A stretch of DNA of 64,000 bases from Nocardia terpenica. GTDB lineage: Bacteria; Actinomycetota; Actinomycetes; Mycobacteriales; Mycobacteriaceae. Position 1 is the first letter of the stretch; each line of letters begins with the position of its first letter. Under the pieces are notes generated by a model. It had not been told where the DNA came from. It did no database searches and saw nothing but the letters and a program-made list of their open reading frames with translations. Where the stretch lies: positions 930,001 to 994,000 of the forward strand of contig NZ_JABMCZ010000001.1 in NCBI RefSeq assembly GCF_013186535.1, in the 5' to 3' direction. The position numbers and the translations under genes are program-made. This document shows positions 1 through 8,829 of this stretch, one piece after another.

Positions 1-1
1 G

Positions 2-355
2 GGCGATACCCGGCGGTGGGTGGCCATGGGCCTGGGCCGCACCGGCGCGATCGTCACCGCGGCCGCCACCGTCATGGCGGTGGTGTTCTGCGCGATCATC
101 GCCTCGCAGGTCTCGTTCATGCGCGCGTTCGGCGTCGGCCTCACCCTCACCGTGCTGATGGACGCCTTCCTCATTCGCATCCTGCTCATTCCGGCGTTCA
201 TGCGGCTGCTCGGCCGGGCCAACTGGTGGGCGCCCGGTCCGCTGGCGCACTGGCATACCCGCATCGGCCTGCGCGAGGGCGAGGCCGCCGACGATCAGGC
301 GGTCGGCGAATCCCGCCTGCCCGCAACCGATTCCAGCGGGATGGCGAGTTCGTAA
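2..355 (+). CDS. MMPL-family transporter, C-terminal fragment
   Basis: The gene enters the window from the left; the open frame runs from base 2 to the TAA at 353-355. The visible part has two hydrophobic helices (around AIVTAAATVMAVVFCAIIA and a second one containing LTVLMDAFLIRILLIPAFM), followed by a short basic and acidic tail containing LLGRANWWAPGPL. The pairing of LMDAFLIRILLIPA with GRANWWAP is typical of the C-terminal end of MMPL/RND-type lipid exporters of mycolata. The substrate cannot be deduced from this fragment. Its 3' end overlaps the convergent metallophosphoesterase gene by 61 nt. Confidence 0.85.
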   Translation, partial: GDTRRWVAMGLGRTGAIVTAAATVMAVVFCAIIASQVSFMRAFGVGLTLTVLMDAFLIRILLIPAFMRLLGRANWWAPGPLAHWHTRIGLREGEAADDQAVGESRLPATDSSGMASS

Positions 356-1062
356 ACGGCGAAGGGCGCGCCCAGCACCGGCTGGGCGACATTGCGCACC
401 GGAATGCCGCCCGGCGTGACGCCGCATTCGGTGCCCAGATGCGCGTGCCCGTGCACGGCCAGATCCGCGCCGCAGTCGTCGACGGCCTCGCCGAGCAGAT
501 ACGAGCCCAGGAACGGATAGATCTCGCGGGGCTCGCCGTGCAGGGTGTCGGCGGCGGGGGCGTAGTGGGTGAGGGCCACGGTCACGTCGGTGTTCAACTC
601 GCCCAGCGCCTTTCGCAGCTCCCGCGCGAGATCGGCGGTGTGCCCGGCGAATTCGCGCATGAGACGCTCGCCGAAGGCGCTGGCACACCGGCCCGCGAAA
701 CCGCCGCCGAACCCCTTCACCCCGGCCACGCCGAGGGTGTGGCCGTCGACGCACACCGTGGCCGAGCCGCCCTCCAACATCGTGATGCCGTATCCGGTCA
801 GCAGGGCGGCGACCTCGTCCTGCCGATCGCTGTGATGGTCGTGATTGCCGAGCACCGCCAGTACCGGCACCCCGAGATCCGCGAATTCCGCGCCGACCAC
901 GGCGGCCTCGTCGAGCGTGCCGTGCCGGGTGAGATCGCCCGCCAGCAACAGCACGTCGGCGCACTCGGGCAGCCGCGCGAGCGCGGGCCGCAGCAGCCCC
1001 GCCGAGCCGGTTCCCAGGTGGACATCACCGACCGCTGCGACGCGGATTCGTGCGCGGTTCAT
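295..1062 (-). CDS. Calcineurin-like metallophosphoesterase
   Basis: A 255-residue cytosolic protein with the metallophosphatase motifs in order: GDVH (D13, H15), AGD (D43), GNHD (N73-D75), a THY motif in the C-terminal half and GHAH near the end. These residues bind the dinuclear metal centre that hydrolyses phosphoester bonds. The substrate is unknown. There is no signal peptide or membrane segment. The gene converges on the MMPL gene and overlaps its 3' end by 61 nt. The next gene on the same strand begins 55 nt upstream, so co-transcription with the YhgE-like gene is possible. Confidence 0.88.
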   Translation of the reverse strand: MNRARIRVAAVGDVHLGTGSAGLLRPALARLPECADVLLLAGDLTRHGTLDEAAVVGAEFADLGVPVLAVLGNHDHHSDRQDEVAALLTGYGITMLEGGSATVCVDGHTLGVAGVKGFGGGFAGRCASAFGERLMREFAGHTADLARELRKALGELNTDVTVALTHYAPAADTLHGEPREIYPFLGSYLLGEAVDDCGADLAVHGHAHLGTECGVTPGGIPVRNVAQPVLGAPFAVYELAIPLESVAGRRDSPTA

Positions 1063-1116
1063 ACCCGAGGCTTACCCGTGCCGGAACGCGACAAACTGGC
1101 CGACGCGGTCTGCGGC

Positions 1117-2415
1117 TCAGGCGGTTTCGTCGGCGGGCTCGTCGCGGTGCCGGGCCGCCCGCACCCGGTCGTAGCCGACGGTGGCCAGCACCCCGAGCAC
1201 GACGGCCAGGCCGACGCCGAGCGTGCACATGGCCACCGCCCGGGTGAGCCCGGCCGCGGCGCGGGCGTCGAAGTAGAGGATCGAGCGCACCCCGAGAAAC
1301 ACCTGGTGCATCGGCTCGAACCGGGACAGCACTCCGTACAGCCGGGGCGTGGCCTGCACGGGCATGATCCCGCCCGAGGACGGCAGGCCCAGCGCGATGA
1401 ACAGCAGCATGTTGACCGGCATGCCGAGGGTGTTGAGCACCGGTGCCCGCAGCGCGGTCGCCACCGTCGCCACCACGGTGAGGTTGGCCAGAGCGGTCAT
1501 CCCGATCGCCAGCGACGCGAAGGCGCTGAAGCAGTACAGGATGAGGTGATGGGCGACGGGCATGCCCAGCCCGGTGGCGATCGCCTGATACAGCCCCGCC
1601 ATCACCAGCGCGACCACACCGATGAGCGCCCACTTGAACAGCAGTGCCTTCCACCGGGATACGGGCGGACCGTCCGCGAGCGCGGTGTCGACCCCGACGT
1701 AGACCATCATGCTGCTCGTGAAGCCCGCGAACACCACCAGCAGCGTGAAATAGAAGGCCGAGATCCCGTTGGCCGTGCCCTCCGGCAGCGGATCGTAAGG
1801 AGTGGTCGTGATGCGGAGGGGCGTGCCGAGCGTCACCAGCGCCGCCTCCGACAGCGGCACCCCGTTCGCGCGCGCCCGCTCCAGGGTGCGCGCGCCGAGG
1901 GCGGCGTTCACGTGGTCCAGGGCCGGGGTGATCAGGCCCTGGGTGATCGTGACCGCGGTCGTTCCCGCCCGCGGATTGGTGTGGACCTCGACGGTCGGCG
2001 GCATGCCGCGCTCGGTGGCCGGGCGCACCAGGGCGTCCAGACGCGCGCTGAAGTCGGCGGGAATCACGATCTCGCCGTACGTATTTCCCAGCGACAGCTG
2101 CCGCTCGGCCTCGGCGGCATCGGTAACCTGCAGGCGCACTCGGCCATCCGGTAGCGCGGCGACGATCTCGTCGGCGACGGCCCGCCCGTGGTCGCCCCGG
2201 TCGTTGTTCACCAGCACCAGCGGAAAGTCGTGCAGATTCCGCTCGGGATCGAGAACGCTCCCCAGATACGACATCGCCAGCAGGCTCAGCAATCCCATCG
2301 CCACCACGACCGGGATCGCCCACAGCTTGTGATCCCACCGCGAGGGACCATTCGGCTCCGCCCCCGACTCCGCAGACGTCACGGCCCCGACGCTATCAGC
2401 ACCTTCCCGGCACAC
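1117..2415 (-). CDS. YhgE/Pip-like (DUF3533/ABC-2-type) membrane protein
   Basis: The 432-residue frame has one N-terminal transmembrane helix (about residues 33-52, WAIPVVVAMGLLSLLAMSY), a roughly 170-residue extracytoplasmic domain beginning PLVLVNNDRGD, and about five C-terminal transmembrane helices. This architecture is that of the YhgE/Pip and DUF3533 proteins related to ABC-2 permeases; several relatives take part in export or phage infection. No transport substrate can be inferred. The start is uncertain: GTG at 2415 gives the longest protein, and GTG at 2382 is an alternative that starts nearer the conserved region. Confidence 0.7.
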   Translation of the reverse strand: MCREGADSVGAVTSAESGAEPNGPSRWDHKLWAIPVVVAMGLLSLLAMSYLGSVLDPERNLHDFPLVLVNNDRGDHGRAVADEIVAALPDGRVRLQVTDAAEAERQLSLGNTYGEIVIPADFSARLDALVRPATERGMPPTVEVHTNPRAGTTAVTITQGLITPALDHVNAALGARTLERARANGVPLSEAALVTLGTPLRITTTPYDPLPEGTANGISAFYFTLLVVFAGFTSSMMVYVGVDTALADGPPVSRWKALLFKWALIGVVALVMAGLYQAIATGLGMPVAHHLILYCFSAFASLAIGMTALANLTVVATVATALRAPVLNTLGMPVNMLLFIALGLPSSGGIMPVQATPRLYGVLSRFEPMHQVFLGVRSILYFDARAAAGLTRAVAMCTLGVGLAVVLGVLATVGYDRVRAARHRDEPADETA

Positions 2416-2436
2416 CTACCTGACATGCGGTGATGG

Positions 2437-3471
2437 TCAGGGGCGCCGGGCGACCACGATATCGCGGACGATCGCCTGATCGACCCGGTGCTCGAAATCC
2501 AGGTACGGTCCCGCTTCCACGGGCTCGAGCCCCGCGTCGGCGAGCACCTGCGTGAGGGCATCCCGACGGGCCACATTGACATTCCAGGACAGGCCGAGGG
2601 CGCCCCCCGGCTTCAGGAGCGCGGCCCAGCCCGGAGCCGCCTCCCGGACGAGATCCAGGGGGTTGCGGGCGAGGCCGTGCTGCTCGGTGCGGCTACCGTG
2701 CTGCACCCCGTACGGCGCGTCCGCGACGGCCAGATCGAAGGTCCCCGGCCGATAGAAGCTCGTGGCCTTCGTGGTGTCCGCATTGACATAGGTGAGCCGC
2801 AGAGCGTTCCCGGCCTTGTAATCCTCCTTGGTGACGCCGACCGAAACCTCCAGCTTCTGCCCCAATGTCTTGTGCTCGCGCCGAATCCGCGTCACCTCCG
2901 CGGTGTGCTTGAGCCGCTTACGCTTCAGCCAGGTCTGTAGAAAGGTGGAATAGGCTTCGAAATCCTTCTTGTCGATGTCCAGCCCCGCCACATCGAACCC
3001 GTACATCAGCCCCTGATTGAGCGTCGTCCCCCGGCCGCACAGCGGATCGACGAGCGCGAATTTCCGATCGAGCATCTCCCGGGCCGACGAAGTGGCCAGC
3101 AACGTGACATTGAGCAACAGCTTCGTGAAGTGCTCATTGGTCTTGCCCTGATACTTCTGGATCGTGAGCAGATCATCATCGAACTTGTCGAGCGAACGCA
3201 GCTCCACCGGCGCCAGCAATCCCCCCTCGATCCGGAACAGGGCGAAGACCGACGACATATTAGCCAGAAACGCCGCATCCTTGTCACCGATCTCATCGGC
3301 CTCGAAGCTCACATACGGCACCCCCCCGATAACAGTCTCCCGTATATCAAATACCTTCCCCCCCAACACCGACGCATCGAACGCCGCCAACTCGGCCATC
3401 GTCAACCCAACCGAAGCATCCGCATAAACCCTGTTCATCGCGGGCAGAACAAGCAGTGCGTAGCGGGCCAT
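2437..3471 (-). CDS. TRM11-like SAM-dependent RNA methyltransferase
   Basis: This 344-residue protein has a Rossmann methyltransferase fold in its C-terminal half. The SAM-binding motif DPLCGRGT is at residues 142-149 and the catalytic-type DAPYG motif at 251-255, corresponding to the D/N-PPY motif of N2-guanosine tRNA methyltransferases such as Trm11/TrmG10. The N-terminal about 130 residues would be the substrate-binding part; I do not recognise a clear THUMP domain. The likely role is base methylation of tRNA, but the exact position cannot be read from sequence. It lies 21 nt upstream of the YhgE-like gene on the same strand. Confidence 0.8.
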   Translation of the reverse strand: MARYALLVLPAMNRVYADASVGLTMAELAAFDASVLGGKVFDIRETVIGGVPYVSFEADEIGDKDAAFLANMSSVFALFRIEGGLLAPVELRSLDKFDDDLLTIQKYQGKTNEHFTKLLLNVTLLATSSAREMLDRKFALVDPLCGRGTTLNQGLMYGFDVAGLDIDKKDFEAYSTFLQTWLKRKRLKHTAEVTRIRREHKTLGQKLEVSVGVTKEDYKAGNALRLTYVNADTTKATSFYRPGTFDLAVADAPYGVQHGSRTEQHGLARNPLDLVREAAPGWAALLKPGGALGLSWNVNVARRDALTQVLADAGLEPVEAGPYLDFEHRVDQAIVRDIVVARRP

Positions 3472-4301
3472 GATCTCCTACTCCGGGTACCGATGCGGTC
3501 AGCTTGCGTTGACACAAGCAAGTTGCCCATCCTACCGGTGCCCTCAGGGGCAGAGATCCGCCAGCGCCAGCGCATGTCGACCCCACGGGGAGTTCCCACC
3601 GGAAGATGCCGGATGTTTGGACTCCCACCACCCTGGGTGTCGATCCAACGGCAGGTATCACCGCAGGGTAAGCGATGATTTGCGCCCCCGGCGGGGTCCG
3701 TCACAGAACTGTCCGGTTGTGGCCAGTGGTGCGGAGGGATAGTCCTCGGATAGTTGCTGGATGTGGGGGATGTTGTGTTCGGCGATGGTGACGGTGATGT
3801 GGGCGTGGTGGAGAACACGCCCAGGAACGGCCACGACCCGAAGGCGCGCGGTGCCTGCACACCGATCGCGGGCCTCAATTTCGTTCAAGACGATTTGTTC
3901 ACGCGCTCAACCGTTTCGACACGTCCGGGTCGTTGGGCCGGGTCGGCGCGGCTGGCGACAATGCCGCGATGGAAAGTTTTTCAGTCTCTCCAGCACAATT
4001 TCTTGGTCCGGCAGCGGTGGGACACGTGTGAACAGTTGCGGATCGCGGTAGTCATCTGGATCGAACGCACCGACCACCGCCGACGTCGACAAGCCCGCCT
4101 CGGGCGGTTGACCGCGATTGAATCCGAAACCATCATGTCCCAGCAGCCCGACAAGCTGCTTGACCACTGTCCCTTCATCGCGCAGAAACCCCCACCGCCG
4201 TCATAGTCGAGAGTGCCGGTGGTCAGGGGTGGATACCCGGTCCGCCGCCATCCGCCAGCGCGCTCGCCGAATGTAGATCACTGATGTGATAGCGTTTTCG
4301 T
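3472..4301. other. Gene-poor stretch with possible degraded coding DNA
   Basis: About 830 bases separate the methyltransferase from the HEAFH protein. No intact gene is convincing. Two minus-strand frames (3658-3888, containing ARDRCAGTARLRVV and TVTIAEHNIPHIQQL; and 3907-4167, containing STSAVVGAFDPDDYRDP) have protein-like composition and could be pieces of one decayed gene, perhaps a transposase, but I could not assign a family. The last 100 bases probably hold the promoter of the gene at 4302. Confidence 0.35.
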
Positions 4302-5459
4302 ATGATCGCATCGAGTGCGTTTGCCGGTCGGGGTGGTAGAAAATGGCGTCGACTATTGGTGTTGCTCGCGATTTTCGGTGCGATTGTTGCCCTGATGGCT
4401 GGGGTGATTTGGTTCGTGATTCTGCGTAATCCGGGTTCGACATACGCGGAACTGGATGAGACCGACAAGGCGATGTTCGATCAGTTGTCGACGCAGTACG
4501 AAACGTTTGCTACACAACCGGAACGGCTGTGGGACAACGAGTATCGGTACGATCGGATGCCGCTGGTGCTGATCCGCGCCAGGAAGGACCGTGGAATAGT
4601 TTGGCGGTACATGTATCTGGTCAACGCGTCGGGAATCGTGGACACTTCCGGATTCCGGAAGATCGACTTCCCGGGTAATCCCTACCTGCACGACGTCTTC
4701 GCTACCAAGGCGCTTGGGGGTCGGTCCCTTTCGCTACTGTTCCCGGCCAATTTCACCGCATTGCGCCTCAGCGGCAGGGAAGTCCTCGCGTTCAAATACC
4801 ACCCGGATATGTTCTCCCGCGAAACCGACCCGACGCTCACATTCCCATACTTTTCGATGCACGAGGCGTTTCACTACTATAAACAAGCAAGTTGGGATTT
4901 CGATCGGAACGGGCGGACCACCTGGGTGGAGAATTATCCTACCGGCGCCGATCATCTCTCGTTGCTGCATACCGAGTTCGCCTTGCTCGACCGCCTCGGT
5001 ACCGAAGCCGACCCGGCCCTGTTCTCGGCGATAGCCCGCGACCTCGCCCTGGTGCGCGCCGCTCGCTACCAGCGGTGGCCGCAGCTGGTCGCACAGGACA
5101 ACACCGAAGCCATCGAGGGCACCGCGCGATATTTGGAGCGCCGCTACTCGGACCTGACGGGCGGCAAGGTCGGTGTGCTGACCAACAAGCAGGGGCAGAC
5201 CTCCACTTTCACCGCGGTACTGGATTGGATCGAGCAGAACCCCGACCGAGGCAAGATCCTCGAACGCACCATGGCTTACGAGACCGGCGCCCAACTCGGC
5301 TACATTCTCGATCGGCTCGAACCCCGGTGGAAGAAACTCATGGAACCGGCGCCCATCGGCGAGCGGCTCACCCAGCACGAAATTTTGCGCCGCCATTTCG
5401 GCATCACGGCCCCGACCACCGATGACGATCTCGCTCGAATCCAGCAAACCTACCACTGA
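4302..5459 (+). CDS. Membrane-anchored protein with HEAFH motif, putative metallopeptidase
   Basis: This 385-residue protein starts with a basic cytoplasmic stub and one transmembrane helix (about residues 17-41, LLVLLAIFGAIVALMAGVIWFVI), so the bulk should lie outside the membrane. A HEAFH sequence at residues 187-191 fits the HExxH zinc motif, and a second candidate ligand, E272, is in AIEGTARYLERR, a helix context often seen for the third ligand of gluzincin-type enzymes. I do not recognise the family and no substrate can be named. Codon use is less GC-biased near the start than in flanking core genes, suggesting acquisition. The neighbours give no functional hint. Confidence 0.6.
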   Translation: MIASSAFAGRGGRKWRRLLVLLAIFGAIVALMAGVIWFVILRNPGSTYAELDETDKAMFDQLSTQYETFATQPERLWDNEYRYDRMPLVLIRARKDRGIVWRYMYLVNASGIVDTSGFRKIDFPGNPYLHDVFATKALGGRSLSLLFPANFTALRLSGREVLAFKYHPDMFSRETDPTLTFPYFSMHEAFHYYKQASWDFDRNGRTTWVENYPTGADHLSLLHTEFALLDRLGTEADPALFSAIARDLALVRAARYQRWPQLVAQDNTEAIEGTARYLERRYSDLTGGKVGVLTNKQGQTSTFTAVLDWIEQNPDRGKILERTMAYETGAQLGYILDRLEPRWKKLMEPAPIGERLTQHEILRRHFGITAPTTDDDLARIQQTYH

Positions 5460-5918
5460 CACCGGTTCCAGGCGGATCGGTGACCAGCGCCGCAGCGTTT
5501 CCAAGCAGTGCAGCGACGGCAGCGGATAGAGCGAATAGGAGGGAAGCTGCCACTGCTCGCCTGAGTTGAGCCGTTTGGTGAACGGTGCGACGAGGGCAAG
5601 CAGTGGAATGCGCCGGTGTCGGGCGTGGTGTCGTACCCAGTCGTGTTCGAGGATCCCGCCGGTCGGTGCGCTCGCGATGAGCGCGGCGCGCCGTCGCGGG
5701 CATCGACCTTGATCATCGGCGGGAGGCGTCGTTCGGTCATGTACGTGCAGTATTTGCGGCGCCCGGGGCAGGGGTGCGACTGTGGATGTATTGCAGCTCG
5801 GCTAACCCGACCCATATCGCTGCGGAAATAGCTGGCACCCTGCTCACTCGAGCTCACCCATCCGGTGGTGAGGAAAACCGGTACCCGACACCCGCTCGAA
5901 TGGACGGTACCCTCCTTC
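5460..5918. other. Intergenic stretch, possible coding relic
   Basis: No intact gene is visible. On the minus strand, part of 5470-5640 reads as a protein-like frame (DWVRHHARHRRIPLLALVAP) that has no credible start, so it may be the tail of a lost gene. The sequence ends in the 3' end of the MmyB-like regulator gene. Confidence 0.3.
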
Positions 5919-6743
5919 TTATCGGGCTGATAGTGAGCGCAGGATGGTGTCGTCGGGCGAGCCCGGCGCGGTGGTGTAGACCACCAGGGCTTGGTCGGGG
6001 TCGTCGGGTAGTCGGAAGGTTTCATAGTCCATGCCGATCACTCCTGCTGTGGGGTGGCGTATTCGCTTGTGTCCGTGGGTTTTCTCGCGGACGTTTTGAT
6101 CGGCCCACATTCGGCGGAAGTCGGTACTGTGTTCGGAGAGTTCCCGGACCAGATCGGTTAGTTGCGGGTCGTAGGGGTGACGGCCGGCGTCGAGCCGGAG
6201 TTGGTCGACGGTGTCGCATGCTTTGTCTCCCCAGTCGACCCACACGCGCCGTCCGGTGTCGGACAGAAACACCAGGCGCGCGAGATTGCGTTGTTCCGGT
6301 GGTAGCGCAGGGAAGTCGGCGATCAGCCGCGCGGCCCCGGCGCTCCAGGCCAGCACGTCCAATCGGCGCCCCAGCACATACGCGGGAATGTGGTCCAGGA
6401 TGGCCAGAACCTGACGCAACCCTGCGCGCACGTGTTGCGGTCCGCCCGGTTCCTGCTGGGCGGGAGCGGGTTTGGCAAGGTTCCACAGGTGAGTGCGTTC
6501 CGACTTGGTCAGTTGCAGCGCGCCGGCGATGGCATTGAGTACCGCGTCGGATACCTGCCGAACGCGGCCTTGCTCGAACTGCACGTAATAGTCGACGCTG
6601 ACCCCGGCAAGCATGGCCAGTTCCTCCCGGCGCAGTCCGGGCACCCGGCGCAGGCCCCCGCTCGACGGCAGGCCGACGTCGGCGGGTTTGAGCCTGCCGC
6701 GGCGTGATCGGAGGAATTCACGCAACTCCGCACGGTTGTCCAT
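5919..6743 (-). CDS. XRE-family regulator with MmyB-like ligand-binding domain
   Basis: The 274-residue protein has an N-terminal helix-turn-helix (residues about 5-80) with the family hallmark GLRREELAMLAGVSVDYY, followed by an MmyB-like C-terminal domain (about 105-270) containing the typical stretches NLARLVF, YDPQL and HPTAGVIGMDYETF. MmyB-type regulators bind DNA and sense hydrophobic ligands through the PAS-like C-terminal domain. The gene is divergent from the ABM-ABM-PfpI operon, with 194 nt between the starts, which makes that operon the likely target. The HTH reads VQFEQGR where most relatives have VRLEQGR. Confidence 0.88.
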   Translation of the reverse strand: MDNRAELREFLRSRRGRLKPADVGLPSSGGLRRVPGLRREELAMLAGVSVDYYVQFEQGRVRQVSDAVLNAIAGALQLTKSERTHLWNLAKPAPAQQEPGGPQHVRAGLRQVLAILDHIPAYVLGRRLDVLAWSAGAARLIADFPALPPEQRNLARLVFLSDTGRRVWVDWGDKACDTVDQLRLDAGRHPYDPQLTDLVRELSEHSTDFRRMWADQNVREKTHGHKRIRHPTAGVIGMDYETFRLPDDPDQALVVYTTAPGSPDDTILRSLSAR

Positions 6744-6937
6744 GGCCCCAGTATGCAGACCCCGGCATACAGATCCCGGCCCACGGGCAAGGTGGTGCTG
6801 GCAACCCCGGGGACCCGACCACCCAGGGACGAGCGACGCCTGGTTACCGGCTCACCGATCACGCACAGTGAATGTCGTCGAACCTGCCGCATCGAATCGA
6901 GCGGCGAAACACCCGACACAACAAGGGAGCCACACGC

Positions 6938-7252
6938 ATGTATCACGTGCTCGTTCAATTCGACGTTCCGCCGGCCAAGCGGGAGGAATTCATCGCCGCC
7001 GCCCTGGGTGATGCCAACGGCTCGCTGGCCAATGAGCCCGGCACTCGGCGTTTCGAGGTGATCCGGGACGAGAACAACCCCAATCGGGTCTATCTCGACG
7101 AGGTATACGACAGCGCCGAAGCGTTCGAGACCCACTGCCAGGGCGAGGCGATCGAGCGTTTCTACGAGTTGATCGACAACTACGCCTACGGTCCGAACTT
7201 CCTGTTCAAGGGCCACACCGTCGAAGACAGTGGCTCCACCGTCGACAGGTGA
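6938..7252 (+). CDS. Antibiotic biosynthesis monooxygenase (ABM) domain protein, copy 1
   Basis: A 104-residue single-domain dimeric alpha+beta barrel protein. Hallmarks are the N-terminal strand YHVLVQFDVPPAKREEF, the ANEPGTRRFEVIRDENNPNRVYLDEVY core and the FETHCQ helix. Relatives are cofactor-free quinol or polyketide monooxygenases, or heme-degrading enzymes. I chose ATG 6938 because it follows an AAGGGAG ribosome site and matches the start of copy 2; the longer frame from 6872 adds unrelated residues. It is the first gene of a three-gene operon divergent from the MmyB-like regulator. A role in quinone or reactive-carbonyl handling is inference. Confidence 0.82.
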   Translation: MYHVLVQFDVPPAKREEFIAAALGDANGSLANEPGTRRFEVIRDENNPNRVYLDEVYDSAEAFETHCQGEAIERFYELIDNYAYGPNFLFKGHTVEDSGSTVDR

Positions 7253-7310
7253 TCCGGAAAACGCCCACCAACACTCTGCTCCCGACCGGGCAGACCTGAG
7301 AAGGACGACA

Positions 7311-7613
7311 ATGACCTACCACGTGTTCGTACAGTTCGATGTTCCCCCTGCCAGGCGAAACGACTTCATCGCGCATGCAAACTTTGATGCTACAGGTTCG
7401 CTTGCGAACGAGCCGGGCACCTTGCGTTTCGAGGTTCTTCAGGACGAAGACAATCCGAACCGCTTCTACCTGGGCGAGGTCTACGAGGACGAAGCCGCAT
7501 TCGAACACCACTGCAATCAGCCCACGATCAGAAAATTTTACGAGTTCGTTGATTCCTACGCCCAGGGTCCCAACTTCTGGGCCCGCGCCTACCGCCGTGA
7601 GCAGAAAGGCTGA
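7311..7613 (+). CDS. Antibiotic biosynthesis monooxygenase (ABM) domain protein, copy 2
   Basis: A 100-residue paralogue of the gene at 6938. It shares nearly the same N-terminus (YHVFVQFDVPPARRNDF), the ANEPGT-RFEV core, the NPNRFYLGEVY segment and the YAQGPNFW end. Tandem duplication is the simplest explanation, and the two chains might form a heterodimer. ATG 7311 follows GAGAAGGACG, a good ribosome site. The PfpI gene begins 4 nt after its stop, so the two are very probably co-translated. Confidence 0.82.
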   Translation: MTYHVFVQFDVPPARRNDFIAHANFDATGSLANEPGTLRFEVLQDEDNPNRFYLGEVYEDEAAFEHHCNQPTIRKFYEFVDSYAQGPNFWARAYRREQKG

Positions 7614-7617
7614 CAAA

Positions 7618-8166
7618 ATGTCCAATCCTCGTGAAGCATTATTCATCGTCTCCGATCTCGGAGTGGAGCGCGACGAGTTGCTGGTTCCCACCGAGCGGCT
7701 CGCCGCCGCAGGAATCGGCGTCACCGTCGCCTCACCGAGCGGAGGAAAAATCCAGACTTATCTCAACGACACCGATCGCGATGTCGTCGAGCGCGCCGAC
7801 GCAGCGCTGGATAACCTTACTCTCGCTGATTTCGACGTTTTGGTGATCCCGGGGGGAACCCTCAATGTCGATCAGCTCCGGTGCAACCGCCACGCTGTCG
7901 AGGCTGTCAAGGCCTTTGTTGCCGCAAGCAAGCCCATCGCGTCGATGTGTCACGGTCCCTGGGTGCTGGTGGAAGCTAATGTCCTTCCCGGTAAAACTCT
8001 GACCTCCTATCACACTGTCCGCACCGACCTCATCAACGCGGGCGGTGATTGGATTGACGAACCTGTCGTCGTCAGTTCCACCAATGGCTGGACACTCATC
8101 ACATCTCGACAGCCTACCGATCTCGACGCTTTCACTGCAGCTATCATTGACCATCTCGGTCACTGA
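7618..8166 (+). CDS. DJ-1/PfpI family protein
   Basis: A 182-residue protein of the type 1 glutamine amidotransferase-like DJ-1/PfpI superfamily. The nucleophile elbow with the reactive cysteine is in ASMCHGPW, the family strand LVIPGG is in the middle, and the acidic residue expected near the N-terminus is in GVERDELLVP. Members include glyoxalase III/deglycase-type stress proteins, chaperones and peptidases. The gene lies 4 nt after the second ABM gene and ends at a strong hairpin. The operon context with two ABM proteins and an MmyB regulator suggests detoxification of a small electrophile; this is inference. Confidence 0.85.
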   Translation: MSNPREALFIVSDLGVERDELLVPTERLAAAGIGVTVASPSGGKIQTYLNDTDRDVVERADAALDNLTLADFDVLVIPGGTLNVDQLRCNRHAVEAVKAFVAASKPIASMCHGPWVLVEANVLPGKTLTSYHTVRTDLINAGGDWIDEPVVVSSTNGWTLITSRQPTDLDAFTAAIIDHLGH

Positions 8167-8177
8167 ATGCTGAGCCA

Positions 8178-8209
8178 CCGGGCAGGGCCTCCATGGAGGT
8201 CCTGCCCGG
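8178..8209. terminator. Hairpin after the PfpI gene
   Basis: Arms beginning CCGGGCAGG (8178) and ending CCTGCCCGG (8209) form a 15-bp stem with one G-T pair and a 2-nt loop. It begins 12 nt after the stop codon of the PfpI gene. There is no U-tract, which is usual for actinobacterial intrinsic terminators. Confidence 0.7.
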
Positions 8210-8625
8210 GGTTGTGTCTGCTCGCAGAGAATGAAAGGGCATTCCTTCGGTGGAATACCCGGGCCGACTACAAATTGGACCAGCTGGTTGACGGGTTTGA
8301 TACGAGACAGACCGCCTTTTTCGAAGATATGGCATAAATTGGAACGTGTTTGCAGACAACGACGACTGAAGTGGTAAAATTATGCTTATTCATTAATGTC
8401 AAGTTTTCGGTACGCCCCGATCTCGGTGGGCAGTGGCTGCGATTGGTTGATGACGAGTTCCTCTTGGTCGAGGCGTTTCGTGATGCGGAGTCGGGGCAGC
8501 TGCACGTGCAATCCGAGCACTTCGAGGCGGCGGTCCAACTCCCGACATCCTGGGGCTCGTCCTCCCATTCGCCGAACCGTGGGGGCCTATGTCGGCGCGC
8601 TGGCGTCCAGAAGCCCCACAGGGAT
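8210..8625. other. Intergenic stretch without a recognisable gene
   Basis: A minus-strand frame ending at 8386 (containing RLEVLGLHVQLPRLRITKRL) looks like the tail of a gene, but I could not assign it. It sits downstream of the IS110 relic. Part of the region (around 8270-8400) is noticeably richer in A and T than the surroundings, a sign of foreign DNA. Confidence 0.3.
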
Positions 8626-8806
8626 GTCTTCGACACCAGCTCGCTCGAGTGTTCCGAAACCGCTGGCCCAGTTCAGCAGCTGCCGGTAACCGGTCGTGGT
8701 GGTGGGAAATCTGTTGTGTCCCAGTGACTATCCTTGGACACTGATGACGAACGCGACGTGGAAGTCCTTGTGCGTGTCGACGCCGAGGATCACCGTCTCG
8801 TCGTTA

Positions 8807-8829
8807 CAGAGGCTGATTTCGTGTTGTCG
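8807..8829 (+). repeat. IS630 left inverted repeat
   Basis: Reads CAGAGGCTGATTTCGTGTTG followed by TCG from the outside inward. It matches the other end at 21 of 23 positions. Confidence 0.9.

Noticed and set aside
16..2154. 712-codon plus-strand frame opposite the metallophosphoesterase and YhgE-like genes
   Set aside because: Antisense shadow of well-supported genes; composition is typical of high-GC third-position effects.
3435..3878. Minus-strand frame as a real gene upstream of the TRM11-like methyltransferase
   Set aside because: Low-complexity Pro/Ser-rich sequence, competing frames, no ribosome site.
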